Source: Phycisphaerae bacterium
GTDB lineage: Bacteria; Planctomycetota; Phycisphaerae; UBA1845
Assembly: GCA_013360585.1 (NCBI GenBank)
Contig: JABWBH010000024.1
Location: forward strand, 1-58,845
Direction of reading: 5' to 3'
DNA length: 58,845 bases
Part shown: positions 42,188-50,719 of the stretch, in pieces
Layout of the letters: every line of letters begins with the position of its first letter
Position numbering within the stretch: the stretch's first letter is position 1
Notes under the pieces: model-generated
Told to the model about the DNA's origin: nothing
Database searches by the model: none
The model's input: the letters and a program-made list of their open reading frames with translations, nothing else
Program-made: the position numbers and the translations under genes

Positions 42188-42315
42188 ACATTCAAGGTTG
42201 GATCTTTCTCGTGGCTTCGACGGTGTTCGTCTGGGGGTTGACGATCTGGTGCTTCTACAAGGTTCTGACGGTTCCGGCGCCGATCGAGAAACCGCCGGAT
42301 TCGCTCGGCGGTTGA
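42184..42315 (+). CDS. MetS-like small transporter subunit (43 aa)
   Basis: One membrane helix (about 3-27, IQGWIFLVASTVFVWGLTIW) is followed by a short cytoplasmic tail, PAPIEKPPDSLGG. The start ATG overlaps the transporter stop as ATGA, so it is translated with it. Small partners of this size, called MetS in actinobacteria, are required by some NSS transporters. The naming is by context and layout. Confidence 0.8.
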   Translation: MNIQGWIFLVASTVFVWGLTIWCFYKVLTVPAPIEKPPDSLGG

Positions 42316-42327
42316 CGCCGGGGCGGC

Positions 42328-42618
42328 GTGTTCGCAACGTTCGGCGGAGGTCTCGCCGGAAGCGGGTTATTGATCCGCTCGTGGTGGCTGGCGGACCACC
42401 GCCAAGGCGGCGTTTTCCTTCCCCTGTCGCAGGAAGCGGTCGCGATCGGGCTTGCGTTGAACGCGATCGCGTGGCTCGTGTACGTCTGCATCCTGATTCA
42501 CAACGCAAGCCCGCTGGTGTCACCGATGCGGCGCGGGCTGGTGTACTGCTTCATGCCGGTTGCGAGCCTGGCGGGGTTCGTGTCCGGCGGTTCTATCTCG
42601 ATGCTGTGTCTGATGTAG
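42328..42618 (+). CDS. Small multi-pass membrane protein (96 aa)
   Basis: Three hydrophobic stretches are visible: 1-18, 36-60 (EAVAIGLALNAIAWLVYVCI) and 72-95 (VYCFMPVASLAGFVSGG). It starts at a GTG 13 bases after the small transporter subunit and ends with a clean TAG. There is no recognisable family or good ribosome site, so this is a moderate-confidence call. It could belong to the transporter operon. Confidence 0.45.
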   Translation: MFATFGGGLAGSGLLIRSWWLADHRQGGVFLPLSQEAVAIGLALNAIAWLVYVCILIHNASPLVSPMRRGLVYCFMPVASLAGFVSGGSISMLCLM

Positions 42619-42845
42619 ATTGCCCTGGAACCGAGGGTTGCTAAGTCCACGCGAAATCGGGCGTTCGGGCGCAACCCGGCAACCGCGGGAAGACCCGCTC
42701 CTGACGGTGGCGGCTTGGATGGGTGAGGGAAGCGTCCTGGTCAGCGCGGGAGGGTTTTGCCCGGCGTTGAGCGGTTTGACGGGTTTTCAATCCGCCCTTA
42801 GTCTCCCTCGCTTCGGATCAGGGAATCCGGGACAGGAAGTCCGAA

Positions 42846-43355
42846 GTGAAACGGCGAAGTTGGATCCGGGAATTCGAGGTCTTGCGCCGGGCAGCGGGTC
42901 GGGAAGCGCTTTTCGTCCTGGGGCTGGCGCTGGCGTCGGGTGTTGCGGGTTGCGACGCGCCGCAGGGGCCGACGACGCGGTGGGCGCAACTGGTGGCGAA
43001 CGTGCGCCCGTTCGAGTCGGACATTCCGGTTCCGACGGGTTTCCGGATCATTGAGGCGGCGAGTGAGGATTATCGGCAGGGCGGACGGAGGTTGTTCCTG
43101 CGGCATCGGTACGTGGGCGCGGCGCCGAAGATCACGGTGCGGACGTTTTATCGGGATCAGATGCCGCTGGCGCGTTGGACGCCGCTGAGAGATTTCACGT
43201 TGCGCGGGCGGTATACGATGCAGTTTCAGAAGCAGGACGAGTTTTGTACGCTGGTGATCGACGATCTTGAAGATTCTTCGCTCGGGACGGTCGTGGTGGA
43301 CGTGTGCATCGCGCCGGGGCTGACCGAGCAGGCGGACTTGAAACGACTTCCATGA
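42846..43355 (+). CDS. Lipoprotein of unknown function (169 aa)
   Basis: A basic N-terminus, hydrophobic segment and lipobox GVAGC (Cys36) mark an envelope lipoprotein. The mature part has a GFRIIEAASEDYRQGGRRLF opening and a mixed alpha/beta body, FTLRGRYTMQFQK. I do not recognise the family. A GTG at 42846 has GGAAG about 8 bases upstream. The stop overlaps the next start as ATGA, so the pair is coupled. Its neighbour is a membrane-anchored helical protein, so both may act in the envelope. Confidence 0.75.
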   Translation: MKRRSWIREFEVLRRAAGREALFVLGLALASGVAGCDAPQGPTTRWAQLVANVRPFESDIPVPTGFRIIEAASEDYRQGGRRLFLRHRYVGAAPKITVRTFYRDQMPLARWTPLRDFTLRGRYTMQFQKQDEFCTLVIDDLEDSSLGTVVVDVCIAPGLTEQADLKRLP

Positions 43356-44131
43356 AGGCCGAACGACGACACGAATTGAGGGAAAACGAGCTCGCCCGGG
43401 TGATCGGCGACTTCCGGACGTACATGCAGACGCACGGGCAACGCCTCCTGCTGGTGGGCGGAGGCCTGCTGGTGGTCTTCGTGGCGGTCTGGTTTTACAC
43501 GCAGAACAAGTCGGAATCGATCGGGCGGGACTGGGTGCGTTACACCGAGATTCTGGCGTCCACGCCGGAGGACGGGTGGGTCGACGCGCTGGCGGAGCTG
43601 CGCCGCATCGGGCGTGAGTCGCGGGACACCAGTCTGTCGATTACGGCGCTGAGCAAGGCCGGTCACACGGCGCTGCGTCTTGCGCTTCAGACGCCTGAGC
43701 CGGAGAAGGCGGAGGCCTTCAACGACGAGGCGGAGGAGATTTTTAGCGAGTTGCGCAGCCGGTGGGGGAGGTTCGACGTTGCGCGGGGCGTGGCGCTGTG
43801 CGGGCTTGCGACGGTGGCGGAAAACCGGTTCGCGTTCGCCGGAGACGCCTCGCAGAAGGACGTTGCCCGGAAGCTTCTGGACGAAGTCGCCAACGATGCG
43901 AAGCTTAACGGGACGCCGATGAAGAATCAGGCGATCTCGCGGCTGGCGACGCTGGACGAGGTGTTCACGCCGGTGACGTTCGCTCCTCCCGAGCCGAAGC
44001 CCGAACCCACCTCTTCCGACGCGGGCGACCCGGCTGCGGAAGGCGCGCCGGCAGCAAGCCCTGCAAGCACGACCCCTTCTGAACCGGCGCCGACGGGTTC
44101 GTCAGCCACGCCTCCCGCGCCGCAACCCTGA
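43352..44131 (+). CDS. Membrane-anchored TPR-like protein, YfgM-like (259 aa)
   Basis: A single membrane segment (about 30-49, RLLLVGGGLLVVFVAVWFY) lies after a basic helix, followed by paired helices rich in A, L and E (about 70-190), as in YfgM/TPR_21 proteins. The last 50 residues are P/A/S-rich and disordered. YfgM assists periplasmic chaperones around SecYEG, but here this is only an architectural parallel. It shares an ATGA junction with the upstream lipoprotein gene. Confidence 0.8.
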   Translation: MKAERRHELRENELARVIGDFRTYMQTHGQRLLLVGGGLLVVFVAVWFYTQNKSESIGRDWVRYTEILASTPEDGWVDALAELRRIGRESRDTSLSITALSKAGHTALRLALQTPEPEKAEAFNDEAEEIFSELRSRWGRFDVARGVALCGLATVAENRFAFAGDASQKDVARKLLDEVANDAKLNGTPMKNQAISRLATLDEVFTPVTFAPPEPKPEPTSSDAGDPAAEGAPAASPASTTPSEPAPTGSSATPPAPQP

Positions 44132-44185
44132 CCGCGGCGGAACGGCGGCCGCTCAGGACGTTGAAGACCGGCAGGCGGGGGAATC

Positions 44186-47104
44186 ATGTGTTCGGTCATG
44201 AAGCACGACCGGAAAGCGGCCTGCCTCGTCGCCCTGCTTCTGGCGCTGGTTCCGTCGGCTTGCCGTCCAAGCCCGGAGCCGATCCGCGTTGAGGTTGTGC
44301 AGCCGGGGGGCGCCGGGCGGGGTCCGACGGCGGTGGCGGACGCTTCGATCATCGCAGCAGCTCAAGGTCGCGTCACTCTGGTCGGCGCGGGCCGGGAAGT
44401 TGTCTCTTTCATGCTGGCGGTCGCTCCCGGATCAACGCGACCGACCCACGTAGACGTGGAGGCGCTGACCAGCGCCGTCGGCGTCATTCCTCCTTCAGCG
44501 ATCCACGTGTTCCGGGTTCACCGGGTACGCGTTCCGGACTGGCCTGGGTGGCATATGAAGTTTGTCCGTCCGAGCGATCGCGTCGCCTACCCGCTGGATG
44601 TGCTCGTACCGCTGGACGCGCCGCGCGGCGGTCTGACAGATGAGGTGACGTTCGGCCGTGAGGTCGTGTTGTGGGTGGAGGTGACGATCCCCGCGGACGC
44701 GCCAGCCGGGCGTTATGCGGGGCGTCTGACGCTGCGGTCGGACGTTGATGCGAGCCGGACGGTCGAGATCGACGTGGCGGTCCGGTCTTTTGTGCTGCCT
44801 GCGGAGGAGGAGGTTCCGCTGATCGGCGAGGTGGACTACGCGGCGCTGATGCGGCACCACGTGACGCGGGAGGGACGGCCTTATGTTCCGCCGCCGACGT
44901 GGCAGGCGGATCCGGCGCGAAGCGAGGCGGTGCGAGTGCTGGACGCGACGATGCGGATGCTGCGCGAGCACGGGGTGGACGCGGTGGTGACGGGTCTGGA
45001 GCCGAGGCTTCAACTGAACGCGCGCGGGCGGGCGGTGGTGGAGTGGGACGGGTATGACGAGCTGATCTGGCCCTATGTTGACGGATACGCCTACGCGGAT
45101 CGTCGCGCGGCGGCGTGGTGGCCCCTGCCGTTTTCAGAGACGTTTCCGGCGCGACCAGAAGTCTCCGGGGGCTGGTCGCAAGGGTTCGAGGACATCGCCG
45201 CCGCTTATCTGCGTGAATGCGCGGAGCATTTCGCGGAGCGCGGCTGGCTGGCCCGCAGTTACTTGTTGCCGGGCGACGTGCGGCGCGGCGGATCGGCGGG
45301 GCTGGAACCCCGCCTCGCGCGCGTGTCGCGTCGCGCTGACGACCGAATCCTTAATGCTTCAACCGGGTTTCCGCAGGATCTTCGAGCAGTCGGCGCGACG
45401 ACGCCGACCGGAGCCTTGACGGGGGTCGCAACCGCGTCGGATGCAGCGGCCCTCGTGGATGTCTGGGCGCCGCCGGCGCAATTCTACGATCCCGGTGAGA
45501 TGCGCGAGCAGCGGGAGGCGGGGCGTCGGACGTGGGTGACACTGGATCGTCCGCCGTATTCAGGGACGCTTTCGATCGCCGGGTCGCAGGCGGATGTGCG
45601 AGGCGTCGCGTGGCAGGCTCGGCGGCTGGAGGCCGGCGCGGTGCGCCTCGGGGTGGTGAATCCGTGGTCGGCGCCGCCAGGCGAAGCGACGCCGCAGCGG
45701 GTGATCGAGGACGCGCCGGACGCGCTGCTTTACCCGGGATCCGCTTTCGGACTCACGGAACCGGTTGCGTCGGTGCGGTTGAAGATGCTGCGCCGCGGCG
45801 TGCAGGACGGCGCCTATCTGCGTCTGCTCAGGCAGCACGATCTGGCACACGTGGCCGACACGATGATTGCGTCGCTCGTGCGTTACGCGGGTTCGGACGC
45901 CTACGACGCGCATTTCGCGGACGGTCGCTCGCCAGGGTGGTCGCGGGACCGCGCGATGTGGGAGTCGGCGCGAAGGATCATGTCGGAGGAATTGACGCGC
46001 AAGCTCAGCGGCGGACCGGAGGACGATCTGGCGGCGGACATCCGCTGGCGGAGAATGATGGAGGCCGCGCGGGTGGTGGATGTCAGTCCCGGCGGGGTTC
46101 GCGTGGATTTCGGCGTCGCGCCGGAAGAGGCGATCGGAAGGTGGACGCTGACGTCGCTGCTGCGGGTGTGCAACCATCGCCGGCTTCCGATCGAGGGCGA
46201 GCTGCGCCTCGCCGGTCTGCCTCAGGGCTGGGAGGCGACGGAGGCGTTCCGCGTGTTCGGTCCGATTCCGCCGGGGCAGTCGCAGTGGATGACGTTGAGC
46301 GCGCGGAGCGGCGCGCCCCCTGTGTTCACCGACGGCGCATTCGACGTCCCGGTGCAGTTGACGCAGGCACACGCCCCCGCGATCGAGCGGCGGCAGCGCG
46401 TCGCGGCGCTGACCGCGCATCCGGTCGAACATCCGATCACGATCGACGGGAATCTTTCGGACTGGCCGGTGGCGGGGACGCACGTCGCCGCCGGGTTCCG
46501 GCTGATCAGCGCCCTGGATGACACGGACACGGCAGCGACGGAGAACCTCCCGGCGCACGCCACCGTCTGTTACGTTGCCTGCGATCCGGAGTCGCTTTTC
46601 TTCGCCGTGCGCTGCAAGGATGATCGTTGGGAGGGGGGGGCGCGGCGCGGCAACGTCGTCCGGTATGACGACCTGGTTCCGCGAGGGGGAGACCTGATCG
46701 AGCTTGTGTTCGACCCCGCGCGGACGGGCAGTTGCGCCCCGGACGACCTTTTTCACGTGGTGTTGATGCGCTCCGGGGGGCAGGTCGCCGAGCGTGGCGT
46801 CAATCTCGGCGTCGCGTGCGGTTCGTGGCGGCCCTGGGCGATCGAACTGGAGTGGAGCAGCGTCGAACATGAAACCGGGTGGACGGTGGAGGTCCGCATT
46901 CCTCGGGCGGTGCTGGCGGCGGCGGGCGCCGCGCCGCGCGTGCTCGGGTTCAACATTACGCGACTCGACGCCGAGCGGGACGAGTTCAGCACGTGGTCGG
47001 CGGTGCGGGGGAACGCCTACGACCCGACGCGGCTGGGCAACCTGATCCTGCCGCCGACGACGACGACGGCAACCGGGGATGTTTCCGAGGATCGGGGCGG
47101 TTGA
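44186..47104 (+). CDS. Large lipoprotein with DUF4091-like and CBM9-like domains (972 aa)
   Basis: A signal with lipobox PSAC (about Cys26) anchors it outside the cell. Residues 140-220 form a beta domain (PLDAPRGGLTDEVTFGREVVLWVEV). A catalytic-like region then spans about 240-620, resembling the DUF4091/GH123-like fold (LIWPYVDGYAYADRRAAAWWP; ISIAGSQADVRGVAWQARRL). About 730-960 is a CBM9-like sugar-binding domain (ITIDGNLSDWPVAG, DDLIELVFDPA-like strings). A polysaccharide-degrading role fits but is inferred. The start has GGGGG upstream and there is no break in the frame. Confidence 0.82.
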   Translation: MCSVMKHDRKAACLVALLLALVPSACRPSPEPIRVEVVQPGGAGRGPTAVADASIIAAAQGRVTLVGAGREVVSFMLAVAPGSTRPTHVDVEALTSAVGVIPPSAIHVFRVHRVRVPDWPGWHMKFVRPSDRVAYPLDVLVPLDAPRGGLTDEVTFGREVVLWVEVTIPADAPAGRYAGRLTLRSDVDASRTVEIDVAVRSFVLPAEEEVPLIGEVDYAALMRHHVTREGRPYVPPPTWQADPARSEAVRVLDATMRMLREHGVDAVVTGLEPRLQLNARGRAVVEWDGYDELIWPYVDGYAYADRRAAAWWPLPFSETFPARPEVSGGWSQGFEDIAAAYLRECAEHFAERGWLARSYLLPGDVRRGGSAGLEPRLARVSRRADDRILNASTGFPQDLRAVGATTPTGALTGVATASDAAALVDVWAPPAQFYDPGEMREQREAGRRTWVTLDRPPYSGTLSIAGSQADVRGVAWQARRLEAGAVRLGVVNPWSAPPGEATPQRVIEDAPDALLYPGSAFGLTEPVASVRLKMLRRGVQDGAYLRLLRQHDLAHVADTMIASLVRYAGSDAYDAHFADGRSPGWSRDRAMWESARRIMSEELTRKLSGGPEDDLAADIRWRRMMEAARVVDVSPGGVRVDFGVAPEEAIGRWTLTSLLRVCNHRRLPIEGELRLAGLPQGWEATEAFRVFGPIPPGQSQWMTLSARSGAPPVFTDGAFDVPVQLTQAHAPAIERRQRVAALTAHPVEHPITIDGNLSDWPVAGTHVAAGFRLISALDDTDTAATENLPAHATVCYVACDPESLFFAVRCKDDRWEGGARRGNVVRYDDLVPRGGDLIELVFDPARTGSCAPDDLFHVVLMRSGGQVAERGVNLGVACGSWRPWAIELEWSSVEHETGWTVEVRIPRAVLAAAGAAPRVLGFNITRLDAERDEFSTWSAVRGNAYDPTRLGNLILPPTTTTATGDVSEDRGG

Positions 47105-47242
47105 TCGTTGCGTCGAGGGCCTGTCCCGGCGAAAACCGTGATCGGACGCGACGCGGAGCGGCGTCCGGAAGCGCGTTCCTGCTGGATTTTCCCGCGGCGT
47201 GATCTAGAATCTGCCGAAGCATTCGAACAAGGAGCGCTCCCC

Positions 47243-48088
47243 GTGACGACGACCGAGGCGCCGCAGAATCAGGCCTGCCGAAAACGATCACGCGCGGGTG
47301 CCGGACGCCACACCCCCGGCGGGTTCACCCTCATCGAGCTTCTGACCGTCATTGCGATCATCAGCCTGCTGATCTCGATGCTGCTGCCGTCGCTTTCGCG
47401 GGCGCGGGAGCAGGCGAAAAGCGTCCGGTGTCTCGCCAGCCTGAAGGAGTTCGGCAACGCCCTGGCGGCCTACCTCAACGCCAACAAGGACCGCCTGCCG
47501 CCGGCGTTGTGGAACCCGGATCCGTCGCTGCTGGAGCAACCGGTGGACGTGGATTTCGGGTGGACGGAGACGCTGTGGGCGTACGTTTACCGCAACGACG
47601 TGCGCGTACCGCAGTCGTTCCCGGTGCAGCGGAACGTTCGCGGCGAGGATGCGTGGGGCGAGTACTTCGTCTGTCACACGGCGGCGGACGGCGTCCACAG
47701 CGGTCACTACCGCGTGTATCTGCCGGCGTGGGCGCAGGGGTCGTACGCGATCCAGTCCGACGGACGTTACGGATATGACACCCGCGCGGAGCCTCGTCAC
47801 GGGGCGATGATCGAGGACATTTACCAGCTCCTGCCGATGATCACCGACGCCAACGAGTTCTCCGAGCGCGGCGACAACCTCGGACTCGATGATTGCAGCT
47901 ACATTGACGCGGGCGAGGCCGACATCGCCGGCAGCAACGGCCGCAACGGCAACCGCATCTCGGACCGCCACTACGGCGGGGCGAACTACCTCTTCCCGGA
48001 CTTTCACGCCGAGACCGACCGCAAGCTGCGCGCCCGTCTTGCCCGGGACTGGGATCTGAACGGCGTCGAGGACATCGACGGCGGATGA
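47243..48088 (+). CDS. Pseudopilin-like protein with prepilin signal (281 aa)
   Basis: The prepilin signal GGFTLIELLTVIAIISLL follows a leader of about 30 basic residues (CRKRSRAGAGRHTPGG), much longer than usual. The hydrophobic helix continues ISMLLPSLSRAREQAKSVRC. The globular part has GGANYLFPDFHAET, the H-x9-DG-like segment of the family, but with the DG replaced by D-F. A GTG at 47243 has AAGGAG 7 bases upstream. It follows the DUF4091 lipoprotein gene. Confidence 0.88.
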   Translation: MTTTEAPQNQACRKRSRAGAGRHTPGGFTLIELLTVIAIISLLISMLLPSLSRAREQAKSVRCLASLKEFGNALAAYLNANKDRLPPALWNPDPSLLEQPVDVDFGWTETLWAYVYRNDVRVPQSFPVQRNVRGEDAWGEYFVCHTAADGVHSGHYRVYLPAWAQGSYAIQSDGRYGYDTRAEPRHGAMIEDIYQLLPMITDANEFSERGDNLGLDDCSYIDAGEADIAGSNGRNGNRISDRHYGGANYLFPDFHAETDRKLRARLARDWDLNGVEDIDGG

Positions 48089-48122
48089 CGCCGGTCGTCT
48101 AACCGGCGGCGCCCCGCCTCAG

Positions 48123-48569
48123 TCACTGCACCGAGACCGTCACGTCGAAGTCGACGATCTGCGCCGAGTGATCGAAGGTGAACGTCACGATGTCGCCGCA
48201 ACTGAAGTCGTCGCCGTCGCGCTGCACTTCGCTGCGCGTCTCCGGTCCCAGCCCCAGCGCCACGTCGAGATCCGCGTCGTCGATGATCATCGCCTGAAGC
48301 GCCTCGCAGTCGCGCGTGAACGACTGCGTCGCGCCGGCAGCGATCGTGAACGTCAGCTCCTCCGCGAATTCGTCGCTGGTGAGCAACGCTTCGGGGATGT
48401 CCTGCTCGTCCGAGATGAACATCGTCAACTCGACGGGGAAGTCGGAATTGTTCACCAGCCGGACCGTCACCTGCGTCGGCAGGAAAACGTCCACCAGCCC
48501 GCATCCGCCGCCGATCGTCGCCACCACCACCACCGCCGCCGCCGTTACACCAAGCTGCGCTCCACGCAT
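48123..48569 (-). CDS. Lipoprotein with a beta-rich fold (148 aa)
   Basis: A hydrophobic segment and lipobox GGGC (about Cys23) are followed by a beta-rich acidic mature part, VTVRLVNNSDFPVELTMFIS, with two cysteines (RDCEAL and FSCGD) that may form a disulfide. The pattern suggests a small beta-sandwich of unknown role. A start at 48569 has AAGGAG about 8 bases upstream. It is convergent with the pseudopilin gene across 34 bases. Confidence 0.75.
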   Translation of the reverse strand: MRGAQLGVTAAAVVVVATIGGGCGLVDVFLPTQVTVRLVNNSDFPVELTMFISDEQDIPEALLTSDEFAEELTFTIAAGATQSFTRDCEALQAMIIDDADLDVALGLGPETRSEVQRDGDDFSCGDIVTFTFDHSAQIVDFDVTVSVQ

Positions 48570-48602
48570 CGCGTCTCTCCTTGAAACCTCAGATAACACG
48601 GT

Positions 48603-49205
48603 TCAGGGTTCCGCGTCCCGGACGGATCCACACCGCTCGAGGTACGCATCCGCCCGCGACACGGCGTCGAGCAACTCTCCGCCGCGGATCCGCTCGTCGG
48701 GCGATCCGTAAACGAGCAATCGCTCCTCCGCACACGCCCGCACCGCATACCGCCGGTCGCCCAGCCCCGTCGGCGCGGTGATCGCGCTCGCCAGGTCCGT
48801 CCCGATTCCGCACGCCCGGCGGATCATATGCGCCAAGACGCCGCGCGTCAGCACATGCTCCGGTTTCAGGCGCCACGCGGGAACAACCAGCCCGCGATCG
48901 AGCGCCGCCTGCATCCTCGCCTCCGGCGTCGAGGGTTTTCCCTCTGTCTCGACGAGAAGAAGCACGGCGCGGACGCCTTCATCCACCGATGCGGTCGGGG
49001 CTTCCGCCAGGTAATGCAGAAACGCGGCATCGTCCAGCGTGTCCGGAGACTGTGGCGGCGTCCAGCGCCGAATCTCCGGAGCGCATCCAGTCAGCGGCGC
49101 GATCACCATCGCGGCGATGCACGCGGCGGCGGTCGCGCCACGCCGGTGACGTAACGTCCGCCTCCGCCGCTTTCGATGCTGGCTGTCCCGCGCTGCGGCG
49201 ATCAT
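48603..49205 (-). CDS. Lipoprotein-like protein of unknown function (200 aa)
   Basis: A long basic N-terminus (RKRRRRTLRHRRG) is followed by a hydrophobic segment and a lipobox-like LTGC (about Cys41). The mature part is helical: LDDAAFLHYLAEAP, AALDRGLVVPAWRLKPEHVL and ACAEERLLVYGSPDERI. I do not recognise it. A GTG at 49223 would overlap the outer-membrane gene stop (coupling); the ATG at 49205 is a cleaner start. It probably shares the transcript of the barrel gene. Confidence 0.7.
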   Translation of the reverse strand: MIAAARDSQHRKRRRRTLRHRRGATAAACIAAMVIAPLTGCAPEIRRWTPPQSPDTLDDAAFLHYLAEAPTASVDEGVRAVLLLVETEGKPSTPEARMQAALDRGLVVPAWRLKPEHVLTRGVLAHMIRRACGIGTDLASAITAPTGLGDRRYAVRACAEERLLVYGSPDERIRGGELLDAVSRADAYLERCGSVRDAEP

Positions 49206-49210
49206 CCGGT

Positions 49211-50626
49211 TCAGAAGCTCCACGTCACGCCGGTCAGAAAGAAAGGCCGCGCCGTGCGGTCGTCAAAGGCGTCGCCGGGAAAGAACACTCCGACGCGCGC
49301 CGTCCACGAGACGTCCCGCGTGATCGCCCAGTTCACGTAAGCGTCCACCTCGCTGCCCAGATACCCGGACGTCCTCGCCGCGGTCGGATCGGAAACCGCC
49401 CCCGACCGGTGATGCTTATGATAAAGCAAGGCGTCCAACCCGACTTCGACGCCGTCCAGCCGAGGGTCGCGCGGCCAGGGATACCACGCCGCGCCCGCCC
49501 GCCACAGGTGGACGTTCGAGTAACGCGGCGCGAACGACAGCCCCGTGTCCCGGTAGCCCCACGCGTTGAAACCCGTGTCCTCGTTTCCCCGGACGTTTCC
49601 GCCGATCGCGTCGGTCGGAGATAACTGCCGGTCCGCGTCTCCGCTGCCGAACAAGTACTCGAGCGTCGCGCGAACCCGGCGGTCGCCCGGAAATTGATAT
49701 TCAAGCTGCGCGTTCGCCCCCCACGCCCGGATCACGTCTGAGCGCATAAACGCCCGGTCCCCGAAGCTGCGCCCGCTCTCGTAGGCCCACTCCGCCCGGT
49801 ACATGAACCTCGGCGCAAGTTCGCCCGTCGAACCGGCGCCGATGTAGAACGAGTCGTAATCAAACTCCTGAAGCGGCGTCGGATAGGTCTCGCGGTTGTG
49901 GTCGCGCTGCCACAGTACGTAAACAAAAGGCTCGTGACGCTGCGGGGCTGTGTACGAAAGCTCCGCCCCGAAAAACGCCCGCCGCGTACGATCCGCGGGA
50001 CGCGTCAGGTCGATATCCTGCGTGCTGCCCACCGTCCGCCCGACGAGACCCCGCAGGCGCCAGTCCGCCGTCTCCAGCCGGATATCGACGTGGTCGAGCG
50101 GCGTGGACAGCGTCAATCCCGTCCCGATCTCGACCAGATCGCGCCCGGCGCGGACGATCACGTTGACCTCCGGGGCGGTCCAGCCGTAAACACCCGCCGC
50201 GCGGGCCAGATCGAACCGGTAAGTCCCACGCTCCAGGTTCATGCCTTCCACGTCGTCGTCGTCGCCGTCGTAGGAGTCTCCCGCGTTGAAATCCAGGAAA
50301 CTCAGCCGCCCGCGCAGATACAACTCGTGCGCGCCTTCGTCCAGTTGCAACCGGGTCCAGACCCGAAGATCGTGCCGTCGGAAGGTCCGCGACGGTTCGA
50401 TCCCGTCATCAAAAAGGAAAAGGTGGAAGCTGTACCAGCCCCCGTAATCCAGAAACGCGCGGTCGGCGGACGACCGATCCAGGTTCCGGTCCGCGCGAAC
50501 CTGCTCGTCGAGACGACGCTGCTGCTGAAGGAACGCGTCGCGGTCCTGCGCGGCGGAAGGCGATGCGGGACCGAACCCTGCCGCCAGCAAGGCGCCGCCG
50601 ACCCACGACAAGACGCGCATGCGCAT
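49211..50626 (-). CDS. Outer-membrane beta-barrel protein, alginate-export-like (471 aa)
   Basis: A signal peptide (ending PSAAQD) and a helical periplasmic start (DRDAFLQQQRRLDEQVRADR) precede repeated amphipathic strands with aromatic belts (GWYSFHLFLFDD, EPFVYVLWQRDHN, ARPFFLTGVTWSF). It ends in Phe as barrel proteins do. The overall layout resembles alginate-export family porins. It should pass small solutes or polysaccharide through the outer membrane. The start at 50626 has GGGGAG upstream. A lipoprotein gene follows 5 bases on. Confidence 0.85.
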   Translation of the reverse strand: MRMRVLSWVGGALLAAGFGPASPSAAQDRDAFLQQQRRLDEQVRADRNLDRSSADRAFLDYGGWYSFHLFLFDDGIEPSRTFRRHDLRVWTRLQLDEGAHELYLRGRLSFLDFNAGDSYDGDDDDVEGMNLERGTYRFDLARAAGVYGWTAPEVNVIVRAGRDLVEIGTGLTLSTPLDHVDIRLETADWRLRGLVGRTVGSTQDIDLTRPADRTRRAFFGAELSYTAPQRHEPFVYVLWQRDHNRETYPTPLQEFDYDSFYIGAGSTGELAPRFMYRAEWAYESGRSFGDRAFMRSDVIRAWGANAQLEYQFPGDRRVRATLEYLFGSGDADRQLSPTDAIGGNVRGNEDTGFNAWGYRDTGLSFAPRYSNVHLWRAGAAWYPWPRDPRLDGVEVGLDALLYHKHHRSGAVSDPTAARTSGYLGSEVDAYVNWAITRDVSWTARVGVFFPGDAFDDRTARPFFLTGVTWSF

Positions 50627-50719
50627 CAGGACTCCCCGCGCCGCCCTCTTCCGCAACGCAGGCGTGGATCGTGCAGGCGGATCAAAAAAAGATCAATGCG
50701 AACCGGGGGAAGACGCGGA

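Noticed and set aside
45560-46870. 436-codon minus-strand frame inside the DUF4091-like gene
   Set aside because: The plus-strand protein is continuous with recognisable domains; the minus frame is Arg/His-rich.
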